From Scatavimonas merdipullorum (GTDB taxonomy: Bacteria > Bacillota > Clostridia > Oscillospirales > Acutalibacteraceae), in NCBI GenBank assembly GCA_018712865.1, contig DVGH01000063.1, positions 1-17,550 on the forward strand: a stretch of DNA of 17,550 bases, read 5' to 3'. The stretch's first letter is position 1. Each line of letters opens with the position of its first letter. Positions 1 to 5,904 of the stretch are shown piece after piece. The notes under the pieces were generated by a model. That model was not told the DNA's origin, searched no databases, and was given only the letters and a program-made list of their open reading frames with translations. A program made the position numbers and the translations under genes.

Positions 1-27
1 TACCATATCACATCCCCATAAAAATGT

Positions 28-60
28 AAAGAGAAAATCTCTTTGTTTTTTTATTTTTTT
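28..60 (+). terminator. Rho-independent terminator of an upstream gene
   Basis: A 7-bp stem, AAAGAGA (28-34) and TCTCTTT (38-44) with a 3-nt loop, is followed directly by a long T-rich run to position 60. The stem is AT-rich but the U-tract is very strong. It would end a plus-strand transcript entering from the left and isolates the deacetylase gene that follows. Confidence 0.6.
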
Positions 61-146
61 TACCGGTTATCAAAGCCAAACCGTATTCCGGATTGCCTCT
101 TCACATTTGAGGAACAGTCTTAGTACTAAAATTGGAGATGTCTACC

Positions 147-1025
147 ATGTATTTAAACCTGCATATCCGGAAGGGTATTGTGTGCGTTTTATGCCTGGTT
201 CTGGTCGTTTTGGGCGGTATGTTCATGGTTTCCGGCAATGACTCCGCCGTTGCTACCAGCGCGCAGCCAGACAAAGAACGTATAAACGTTCCGATCATTA
301 TGTACCATTCCATACTGAAAGACCCGGCTTTACAGGGGGAATATGTAATTGACCCCAACACTTTTGAGGCAGATCTAAAATACATAACAGAGCACGGATT
401 TCACACGGTTGTGATGGCCGACCTGATCGACTATGTTTACAAAGGGAAGGATCTACCGGAAAACCCAATCATGATTACCTTTGACGACGGCTATTACAAT
501 AATTATCTGTACGCTTTTCCATTGCTGAAAAAATATAACTGCAAAATGGTTTTATCCCCCATCGGTATATATACCGACCAATACAGCAAAACCATAGACG
601 TATCTGCCTATTATTCCAACGCAACCTGGGAGAACCTTAAAGAAATGGCGCTGTCAGGCTATGTGGAGCTGCAAAACCATTCCTATAACCTGCATAAACG
701 ATCCGGCGCACGCCTTGGCGCAAAACAAAAAGCCGGAGAAAGCGACGCAGAATACAAGGAAATACTCGCCGCAGATTTGAAAAAAGCGCAAGAGCGTTTT
801 CAGGATGAGCTTTCTATCACACCCAATACGTTTACCTATCCTTTTGGCGTGATCAGCAGCGCTTCTTTGGATGTGATAAAGGATCTTGGGTTTAAAGCAA
901 CGCTTACCTGCGAAGAAAGGATAAACAGCTTAACAAAAGGAAACAAAGAATGCCTTTATGGTCTTGGCCGTTATCTGCGGGGCAACCAAATGACGACTGA
1001 AGCATTTTTTGCAAAGTTTGCATAA
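147..1025 (+). CDS. Membrane-anchored polysaccharide deacetylase (NodB/CE4 family)
   Basis: A 292-residue CE4-type deacetylase that probably removes N-acetyl groups from a cell-wall or surface glycan outside the cell. An N-terminal hydrophobic stretch (about residues 10-29) acts as signal anchor and is followed by a short linker. Family motifs seen: MYHS (52-55); TFDDGY (111-116), with the general-base and metal Asp pair D113/D114; HSYNLH, with the two metal-binding histidines H178 and H183; and TYPFG nearer the C terminus. The catalytic core therefore looks intact. The ATG at 147 is chosen because GGAG (134-137) lies 9 nt upstream. In-frame TTG (132) and ATG (138) overlap or abut that site and are less likely. 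The next gene is an amidase, so the pair forms a cell-wall-modifying module. The exact substrate (peptidoglycan or another polymer) cannot be told from sequence. Confidence 0.9.
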   Translation: MYLNLHIRKGIVCVLCLVLVVLGGMFMVSGNDSAVATSAQPDKERINVPIIMYHSILKDPALQGEYVIDPNTFEADLKYITEHGFHTVVMADLIDYVYKGKDLPENPIMITFDDGYYNNYLYAFPLLKKYNCKMVLSPIGIYTDQYSKTIDVSAYYSNATWENLKEMALSGYVELQNHSYNLHKRSGARLGAKQKAGESDAEYKEILAADLKKAQERFQDELSITPNTFTYPFGVISSASLDVIKDLGFKATLTCEERINSLTKGNKECLYGLGRYLRGNQMTTEAFFAKFA

Positions 1026-1075
1026 CAGCCTTGCAAAAAGCGCTACAGTTGTGTCATAAGGCCACGCTTTGCGCA

Positions 1076-1081
1076 TATAAT
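1076..1081 (+). promoter_or_regulatory. Possible -10 box upstream of the amidase gene
   Basis: A perfect TATAAT lies in the 85-nt gap between deacetylase and amidase. The best -35 is a poor TGTCAT at 1052-1057 with an 18-nt spacer. It may be a secondary promoter letting the amidase be expressed apart from the deacetylase. Support is only the -10 match. Confidence 0.3.
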
Positions 1082-1110
1082 GGCTTAAGAAATAACAGGA
1101 GATGATTGCA

Positions 1111-1653
1111 ATGCCGTCTGTATTTATTAGTCCGTCCACACAAGAATTTAACCCATATGTGGACGGCGGAAACGAAGAATACTACATGAACCTGGTTGCC
1201 GACGAAATGATCCCCTATCTGGTTGCAAGCGGCATCACAGTAGGGCGTAACAACCCAAACGAAAGCCTGCGCCAAGCCATCAACTTGTCAAACGCCGGAA
1301 ATTACGACCTGCATCTGGCGCTGCATTCCAACGCAGCACCCCCCAACCTGTCAGGACAAATTCAGGGTACGGACGTATATTATTATACAAACAGCCAACG
1401 CGGGCAGGCCGCTGCGGATATTATTGCCAACAACTTTAAAACAATTTATCCCGACCCTGCGCGTGTAAAAACGGTGGGCAGCACAAGTCTTGCCGAATTG
1501 CGTATGACAAAGGCTCCCGCCGTACTGATAGAAATTGCCTACCATGACAATCCGCAGGACGCACAGTGGATTCGCGACAACATCGGACTGATTGCTAGGA
1601 ACCTTGCTTTGTCTGTGACAGAATATCTGGGTGTGCCGTTTGTCGAACCGTAA
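1111..1653 (+). CDS. N-acetylmuramoyl-L-alanine amidase (Amidase_3-like)
   Basis: A 180-residue single-domain zinc amidase of the Amidase_3 fold, which cleaves the amide bond between MurNAc and the peptide stem of peptidoglycan. Seen: an N-terminal FISPSTQEFNPY segment, the acidic GGNEEYYMN segment (E22/E23, candidate zinc ligand), LALHSNA with zinc-binding H72, and a VLIEIAYHDN segment with catalytic E141. The canonical first-ligand GHGG motif is absent and replaced by the SPSTQ form, which I recall from clostridial and phage-type relatives. There is no signal peptide or wall-binding domain, so the enzyme is either a minimal domain released by another route or acts inside a mother cell or after lysis. 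The ATG at 1111 is 9 nt after AGGAG (1097-1101). The ATG at 1102 abuts that site. It lies 85 nt after the deacetylase and ends before a strong terminator. Confidence 0.87.
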   Translation: MPSVFISPSTQEFNPYVDGGNEEYYMNLVADEMIPYLVASGITVGRNNPNESLRQAINLSNAGNYDLHLALHSNAAPPNLSGQIQGTDVYYYTNSQRGQAAADIIANNFKTIYPDPARVKTVGSTSLAELRMTKAPAVLIEIAYHDNPQDAQWIRDNIGLIARNLALSVTEYLGVPFVEP

Positions 1654-1754
1654 TAGACGGAAGGCAGCACGTTATTCACACAAAAGCAGGCGTATCAATT
1701 TTGCGTGATGTCTTTATCGGAAAAAGAAATATAAATTGAATAAGCGCACGAAAG

Positions 1755-1801
1755 AGGATGTCCCAAAAGCTGTAATAGCTTGAGCGACATCCTTCCTTTT
1801 T
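1755..1801 (+). terminator. Terminator of the deacetylase-amidase unit
   Basis: An outer perfect stem, AGGATGTC (1755-1762) and GACATCCT (1786-1793), encloses an inner stem, AAGCT (1767-1771) and AGCTT (1777-1781). It is followed by TCCTTTTT. The stacked double hairpin plus T-tract sits about 100 nt past the amidase stop and closes the first plus-strand unit. Confidence 0.7.
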
Positions 1802-2158
1802 CAAAACATAAATCTTATTTTTACCAAGAGTCTAAAATCTATTTTATACTATTTTTCCGTATTCTATCTGATAACCCTCTCTGCTTTTTTAACAAAATAC
1901 TGGTCTCCATTGTTTTTATATAATGACATTTACTTTATTTCGTAATTATTTTTTAAAAAATAGACAAGATATATTATATGCCTATCAAACAATAGAAATT
2001 CTACGGAACAAACCCCAACTAAATTTTGCATTAAATAATATTTTTTTAAACAATAATTCCTGTAAGCTTTATTACAATAGAGACGTTGGATGGTCCCATC
2101 CTAAGTAAACTTTTTATACATGCAGACAATAGTCCAGACGTATAGTTTGCCCTGTTTA
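1802..2158. other. AT-rich intergenic region, no convincing gene
   Basis: This stretch is much richer in A and T than its surroundings, with long T and A runs. A 61-codon plus-strand ORF opens at 1923 but has no ribosome binding site and asparagine/lysine-rich low-complexity content, so it is not called. The only ordered element is a perfect 6-bp palindromic stem, GGATGG (2088-2093) and CCATCC (2096-2101), with a 2-nt loop and no T-tract. Nothing else recognised. Confidence 0.5.
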
Positions 2159-2177
2159 TTGCGATTTTTGTATGGAT
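2158..2177 (-). promoter_or_regulatory. Putative LysR operator, copy 1 (autoregulatory)
   Basis: The 17-mer at 2161-2177 is the exact reverse complement of 3158-3174. Within it lies ATT-N11-ATG (2158-2174), matching the T-N11-A consensus known for LysR-family binding sites. It covers the -35 box of the regulator's own promoter, so bound protein would be expected to block polymerase. Confidence 0.6.
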
Positions 2178-2187
2178 GTGCTACACT
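2159..2187 (+). promoter_or_regulatory. Promoter of the LysR-type regulator gene
   Basis: TTGCGA (-35, 2159-2164) and TACACT (-10, 2182-2187) are separated by exactly 17 nt. The predicted transcription start near 2194 leaves a very short leader before the AAGGAGG at 2203. The -35 box lies inside the putative operator at 2158-2177, as expected for negative autoregulation. Confidence 0.6.
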
Positions 2188-2216
2188 ATAACCAGTCCGA
2201 TAAGGAGGCGGTTCAT

Positions 2217-3104
2217 ATGGAACTTCGTACACTTCGTTACTTTTTGGCAGCAGCTCAAGAGGAAAACATTACCAGAGCTGCAGATATTCTGCATGTGACA
2301 CAACCCACTTTAAGCCGTCAGATGATGGACTTAGAAAAAGAATTGGGCACCACTTTAATGCTTCGTGGAAAAAACGGGCTGACCTTGACTGATGACGGTA
2401 TCTTTTTCCGCCAGCGCGCTGAGGAAATCGTGGAACTGGCCAGCCGGCTGGAGCAGGCGTTTGTGGAACGAAATGCGGATGTCAGCGGACTGATTACCAT
2501 TGGGGCCTCCGAGGCGGTAGGCAGCCGTTTGTTCGCCAAACTGATTAAGCAGTTTTCGGAAAAATATCCTATGATTCAATTTAATTTATATAATGAAATG
2601 GCCGATAACATTAAACATAGATTGGATAAAGGCCTGGTGGATGTGGGCTTGTTACTGGAACCGGTTGATACGGTAAAGTATGATTTTGTCCGCCTCTCCC
2701 AAAAGGAAACCTGGGGAATTCTCATGCGGGATGATCATCCCCTGGCACAACAGGCATCTGTTATGCCGGAGGAAATTGCGGAATATCCGCTGATCCTTCC
2801 GCTGCGGGAACGGGTTCGCGCTGAAATCTTGAACTGGCTGAAACGGGAGGAAAAGGATTTGACAATCCCGTTGAGCTATACACTCCTTTCTAATGCTGCT
2901 TTGTTGGTCGAGGAAGGATTAGGATGTGCCTTCTGTCTGGATGGTGCGTTGGCCATCCATAGCAGCCCACATCTGTGTTTTATCCCGATTGATCCGGAAC
3001 ATTCTACCCGCAGTATACTGGTTTGGAAGAAAAATCACTTGTTCTCTCCTGCCACCTCTTTATTTATTCAGGAAATCAATATGCTCCGGGCAAAAATGGA
3101 ATAG
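2217..3104 (+). CDS. LysR-type transcriptional regulator
   Basis: A 295-residue LysR-family regulator of full normal length. The N-terminal winged helix-turn-helix is evident: ELRTLRYFLAAAQEENIT at the start, then AADILHVTQPTLSRQ (about residues 22-36), the recognition region, and TLMLRGKNGLTLTDDG, the wing. A linker helix follows, and residues about 90-290 form the periplasmic-binding-protein-like effector domain (TIGASEAVGSRL, DVGLLLEP). The ATG at 2217 is used because AAGGAGG (2203-2209) sits 7 nt upstream. An upstream in-frame ATG at 2172 lies inside the promoter and is rejected. It is transcribed in the same direction as, not divergent from, the redox operon starting at 3321. The paired T-N11-A sites in both promoters strongly suggest it regulates that operon and itself. 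The inducer is unknown. Confidence 0.93.
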   Translation: MELRTLRYFLAAAQEENITRAADILHVTQPTLSRQMMDLEKELGTTLMLRGKNGLTLTDDGIFFRQRAEEIVELASRLEQAFVERNADVSGLITIGASEAVGSRLFAKLIKQFSEKYPMIQFNLYNEMADNIKHRLDKGLVDVGLLLEPVDTVKYDFVRLSQKETWGILMRDDHPLAQQASVMPEEIAEYPLILPLRERVRAEILNWLKREEKDLTIPLSYTLLSNAALLVEEGLGCAFCLDGALAIHSSPHLCFIPIDPEHSTRSILVWKKNHLFSPATSLFIQEINMLRAKME

Positions 3105-3117
3105 ATAATTATAAAGC

Positions 3118-3156
3118 AAGCTCCAAGCAAAAACACTTGGAGCTTCTCGACTTTTA
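3118..3156 (+). terminator. Terminator of the LysR-type regulator gene
   Basis: A perfect 10-bp stem, AAGCTCCAAG (3118-3127) and CTTGGAGCTT (3136-3145) with an 8-nt loop, begins 13 nt after the stop codon. The T-tract is modest and delayed (CTCGACTTTT). It separates the regulator transcript from the redox operon, which has its own promoter. Confidence 0.6.
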
Positions 3157-3157
3157 T

Positions 3158-3177
3158 ATCCATACAAAAATCGCATG
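3158..3177 (+). promoter_or_regulatory. Putative LysR operator, copy 2 (redox operon)
   Basis: The sequence contains CAT-N11-ATG (3161-3177), an interrupted dyad fitting the LysR T-N11-A consensus. Positions 3158-3174 are the exact inverted copy of 2161-2177. Its centre at 3169 is about 66 nt upstream of the predicted transcription start (near 3235), the classical place for the LysR recognition site at an activated promoter. Confidence 0.65.
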
Positions 3178-3197
3178 ATAAAAGATAAAAGATAAGT
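3177..3197 (+). repeat. GATAAAA heptamer direct repeats
   Basis: Two exact GATAAAA units (3177-3183 and 3184-3190) plus a third diverged unit (GATAAGT, 3191-3197) fill the space between the T-N11-A box and the -35 hexamer. LysR proteins usually bind a second, weaker activation site here. The repeats could be that site or simply a bendable AT-rich tract. Confidence 0.5.
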
Positions 3198-3199
3198 AT

Positions 3200-3228
3200 T
3201 AGACATTAATTAACCTCTATTTTATAAT
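3200..3228 (+). promoter_or_regulatory. Promoter of the redox operon
   Basis: TAGACA (-35, 3200-3205) and a perfect TATAAT (-10, 3223-3228) are separated by 17 nt. The leader from about 3235 to 3320 is some 85 nt long. It contains a 7-codon ORF (3259-3282) and a weak CCCG/CGGG hairpin just before the ribosome binding site. No riboswitch was recognised. Confidence 0.7.
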
Positions 3229-3320
3229 AAAAGTAAAGAAATCCGAAGGGTTTTTCTTATGAAATTTGAGCATACAAAATGACTTCCCCGCTTTTCAAAC
3301 GGGACAAGGAGGCAATATAA

Positions 3321-4067
3321 ATGAAAAAAATACTTTCTCTTTTTTTGACAATGGCAATGGTTCTCTCTCTTACAGCGTGTGGGGCGACAGAAACTCAGGG
3401 CAGTCATTCTTCCGAAGCATCAGAAAGCAGTTCCGAGGTATCTGAACAGGAAACACCGGATAGCAGTTCTTCAGAAATGGAAACATTTCGTTCAGGGTCA
3501 CCGGAAACCAGCGGAGAAGAACAAGGCAGCAATATTTTGGTGGCCTATTTTTCCTGGGCGGACAACGCTGTTTTGGCGGAGGATGTAGATGCCGTTGCTT
3601 CCCCCAGTGTGATTCCGCCTGGAAATGTGCAGCAGCTGGCGGGTTGGGTGCAGGAGGAAACCGGCGGCGACCTGTTTTCTATCCAGGTTACGGATCCATA
3701 TCCCAGTGACTGGGACGAGTGCCTGGCACGCGCCAATCAGGAACGTGGCGACAACGCCCGACCGGAGCTTACGGAAAATGTAGAAAACCTGGATCAGTAT
3801 GACACGGTATTTCTGGGTTACCCCAACTGGTGGTACGGTGTGCCCATGGCGCTGCTCACTTTTCTGGAGCAGAACGATCTTTCCGGCAAACAGGTGTACC
3901 TGTTCTGCTCGCACGGCACCGGCGGACTGGCAAACAGCGTCGAACTTATTGCAGATGCGGCTCCCGACACTGCAATCTCCGATAATATTTTCGATTGTTA
4001 CGAAGAAGACGCCTCTTCCTCACAGGGAGATATCCAGAACTGGATTGCAGAACTTGGATATGAATGA
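3321..4067 (+). CDS. Extracytoplasmic flavodoxin-like lipoprotein
   Basis: A 248-residue protein. A lipoprotein signal peptide with lipobox LTAC (C20) leads to a Ser/Glu-rich tether (about 21-70) and a flavodoxin fold from about 71 (NILVAYFSW). The phosphate-binding loop departs from the usual TGNT form (WADNAV) and is followed by an insertion before the first helix. The second half has GYPNWWYGVPM and the FCSHGTGG segment, typical of the Flavodoxin_4-like family, where aromatic residues pack on FMN. The protein should sit on the outer face of the membrane and carry electrons there, which is unusual because classical flavodoxins are cytosolic. AAGGAGG (3306-3312) lies 8 nt before the ATG. It is the first gene of the redox operon; the next gene, also a lipoprotein, starts 15 nt downstream. 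FMN binding is inferred from the fold. Confidence 0.85.
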   Translation: MKKILSLFLTMAMVLSLTACGATETQGSHSSEASESSSEVSEQETPDSSSSEMETFRSGSPETSGEEQGSNILVAYFSWADNAVLAEDVDAVASPSVIPPGNVQQLAGWVQEETGGDLFSIQVTDPYPSDWDECLARANQERGDNARPELTENVENLDQYDTVFLGYPNWWYGVPMALLTFLEQNDLSGKQVYLFCSHGTGGLANSVELIADAAPDTAISDNIFDCYEEDASSSQGDIQNWIAELGYE

Positions 4068-4082
4068 TAGGAGGATTGTCAA

Positions 4083-4658
4083 ATGAAAAAAATTTTTAGC
4101 GCATTACTCTTTTGTCTGATGATTTTTACCCTTTCTGCCTGCGGAACCGGCAACCAGGAACCGGCTGTGACATCAACGCCTGAGTCTTCTTTTTTTGAAG
4201 CGGGAATGCCTTCTTCTGCGGAACAGTCGGAACCGGCTGAATTATCCGAGCCATCATCTGCAACCGAAACACCATCAGCAATAAAAAATTTGAAAGAACC
4301 GGAAGATACAACACGGCAGATCTCCGTGCAGTTTGGAGAAAACGTTGTTGTTTACGAACTCAACGATGGTACTGCTGCCACTTCCCTTTATGAGCAGCTA
4401 CCGCTTACCATGGAGGTGGAGAATTATAGTACCAACGAGAAAATCTTTTACCCACCGGAGGAGTTGGACACCAGTGATTCCCCGTTGGCGCAGGCTGGCG
4501 CTGGTACACTGGCCTATTACGCTCCATGGGGAGACGTAGTGATGTTCTATGGCGACTACAACGAAAATTCCTCGCTGTATGAACTGGGACAGATAGTCTC
4601 CGGCGCGGAGCTTGTCAGTGAGATGTCCGCGACGATCACCATCACTATAGCAGATTAA
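4083..4658 (+). CDS. Cyclophilin-like-fold lipoprotein
   Basis: A 191-residue lipoprotein with a signal peptide and lipobox LSAC (C20), a Ser/Pro/Glu-rich linker to about residue 75, then a compact domain of about 110 residues. The domain shows features of the cyclophilin-like fold family often found beside flavodoxins: a QFGENVVVYELNDGTAA strand-turn, LPLTMEVENY, the FYPPEELDT loop, and GTLAYYAPWGDVVMFYGDY. These proteins resemble cyclophilins structurally, but prolyl isomerase activity is not established. A role as an extracytoplasmic partner or chaperone for the flavodoxin lipoprotein is inference from adjacency. AGGAGG (4069-4074) overlaps the end of the previous gene and lies 8 nt before the ATG. 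The lipobox and linker style match the preceding gene, so both are likely anchored side by side. Confidence 0.8.
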   Translation: MKKIFSALLFCLMIFTLSACGTGNQEPAVTSTPESSFFEAGMPSSAEQSEPAELSEPSSATETPSAIKNLKEPEDTTRQISVQFGENVVVYELNDGTAATSLYEQLPLTMEVENYSTNEKIFYPPEELDTSDSPLAQAGAGTLAYYAPWGDVVMFYGDYNENSSLYELGQIVSGAELVSEMSATITITIAD

Positions 4659-4692
4659 ACGAATTTTTAAGATTACAAGGAGGTCAATCTAT

Positions 4693-5166
4693 ATGAGCAA
4701 AACATTAGTCGCATTCTTTTCCGCAAGCGGCGTCACAAAACGGGCCGCAGAAAAGCTGGCGGATGCAATCAATGCAGATCTGTATGAGATACGGCCGGCC
4801 GTACCGTATACCCGCGCTGACCTGAACTGGCAGGATAAACACTCCCGCAGTTCGGTGGAGATGAACGACCCTTCTTCCCGCCCGGAACTGGCAGACAAAA
4901 CCGCCGATATTGCAACCTATGAACGAATTTTTCTGGGGTTTCCCATTTGGTGGTACACCGCACCTACCATTATCCGCTCATTTTTAGAGGGCTATGATTT
5001 TAGCGGAAAAACCATTGTCCTGTTCGCTACCTCCGGCGGCAGCGGGCTGGGCAAAACCGCTAAGGAACTTTCCTCCAGCTGCCCGGGTGCAATTTTGAAG
5101 GAAGGACGGCTTCTAAATGGAAACCTGTCAAAAGATACTCTGAAGCAATGGACGGATAGCTTTTAA
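4693..5166 (+). CDS. Small cytosolic flavodoxin
   Basis: A 157-residue flavodoxin-fold protein with no signal peptide. Seen: a first strand and phosphate loop KTLVAFFSASGVTKRAAEKL (about 4-23), in which SASGVT replaces the usual STGNT; the RSSVEMNDPSSRPEL loop; GFPIWWYTAPTI in the middle, an FMN-stacking aromatic region; and FATSGGSGLGKTAKEL. It has the length of a short-chain flavodoxin and presumably carries electrons in the cytosol, FMN-bound. AAGGAGG (4677-4683) is 9 nt before the ATG. It lies 34 nt after the cyclophilin-like gene with no terminator between. A cytosolic counterpart to the lipoprotein flavodoxin of the same operon is a reasonable inference; the electron donor and acceptor are unknown. 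Confidence 0.87.
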   Translation: MSKTLVAFFSASGVTKRAAEKLADAINADLYEIRPAVPYTRADLNWQDKHSRSSVEMNDPSSRPELADKTADIATYERIFLGFPIWWYTAPTIIRSFLEGYDFSGKTIVLFATSGGSGLGKTAKELSSSCPGAILKEGRLLNGNLSKDTLKQWTDSF

Positions 5167-5192
5167 GGAAATGAAGTAAGGAGGTGCGAGCA

Positions 5193-5729
5193 ATGAAAAT
5201 TGTAATGCTGGAAGGCAGTCCCAACAAAAACGGTTCTTCTAACCTGCTGGCAGACTGCTTTAGGCAGGGTGCGGAGGAAGTAGGCCATACGATAGAAATA
5301 ATCGATGCGGCTCATGCAAATATCCATCCCTGCACCGGCTGCATCCACTGCGGTTACGAGGGCCCCTGTGTGCAGAAGGACGATGTGGAACAATTTCGTA
5401 AGAAGATCCTGCATGCGGATATGATGGTGTTTGTTACACCACTGTACTACTACGGCATGTCTGCCCAATTGAAAACCCTCATCGACCGATTCTGTGCTTT
5501 CAACAGCAGTATTCAGCGCAAACATATGAGATCTGCCCTGCTTGCTGCGGCATGGAACAGCGACAGCTGGACCTTTAAGGCCTTGGAATCTCATTATAAA
5601 ACGTTGGTTCGATATTTGAACCTGACAGATATGGGCATGGTACTGGGCGCTGGCTGCGGTACGCTCTCTATGACTCAGCATTCCGAGTTCCCACAACAGG
5701 CGTACCAGTTGGGTAACCGGCTGAAATAA
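5193..5729 (+). CDS. NAD(P)H-dependent FMN reductase / iron-sulfur flavoprotein-like
   Basis: A 178-residue flavodoxin-like-fold protein of the NADPH-dependent FMN reductase group. The FMN phosphate loop is GSPNKNGSSN (8-17). A compact cysteine cluster follows, with C47, C50, C53 and C59 spaced C-x2-C-x2-C-x5-C. This is the arrangement that binds a 4Fe-4S cluster in iron-sulfur flavoproteins, although many relatives keep cysteines without a proven cluster. TPLYYYGMSAQLKTLIDR is the usual flavin-contact and dimer region. The ATG at 5193 is 8 nt after TAAGGAGG (5177-5184); the in-frame GTG at 5184 falls in the ribosome binding site and is rejected. It probably transfers electrons from NAD(P)H or ferredoxin into the flavodoxin pool. 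Its stop codon is followed, in the same frame, by the remnant of another flavodoxin gene. Confidence 0.87.
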   Translation: MKIVMLEGSPNKNGSSNLLADCFRQGAEEVGHTIEIIDAAHANIHPCTGCIHCGYEGPCVQKDDVEQFRKKILHADMMVFVTPLYYYGMSAQLKTLIDRFCAFNSSIQRKHMRSALLAAAWNSDSWTFKALESHYKTLVRYLNLTDMGMVLGAGCGTLSMTQHSEFPQQAYQLGNRLK

Positions 5730-5879
5730 GCAGGAAGCACCTTTGACCGCAGCCCAGGTAAGCTTTCTGACAGTACACCGGGGGCTACGATTCTGGAAAG
5801 TTTCCACGTGTCTGGCAGCAGTGTAGGCAGTGCAGGCGAGAACGTAGCTGCTTGGACCGACGACCTGCATTTGCCTTAA
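5730..5879 (+). pseudogene. 3' remnant of a deleted flavodoxin gene
   Basis: The 150 nt after the reductase stop stay open in the same frame and encode 49 residues ending at a TAA (5877-5879). They read as the C-terminal end of a Flavodoxin_4-like protein: AGSTFDRS, then PGATILESFHVSGSSV, then ENVAAWTDDL. There is no start codon or ribosome binding site, and the phosphate loop and middle of the fold are missing, so this is a broken gene end rather than a short protein. It fills what would otherwise be an unexplained 175-nt gap in the operon. It implies an additional flavodoxin was once encoded here and that a deletion joined its tail to the reductase. The family assignment is from recalled pattern, not alignment. 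Confidence 0.7.
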
Positions 5880-5904
5880 TTTTGAACGGAAGGAGGAAGA
5901 ACCC

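Noticed and set aside
1923..2108. 61-codon plus-strand ORF in AT-rich DNA
   Set aside because: No ribosome binding site, low-complexity Asn/Lys/Leu content expected from AT-rich sequence, and no family resemblance.
3177..3197. GATAAAA repeats as a CRISPR-like or mobile-element repeat
   Set aside because: Units are only 7 bp, directly adjacent with no spacers, and located at a promoter; a regulatory reading fits better.
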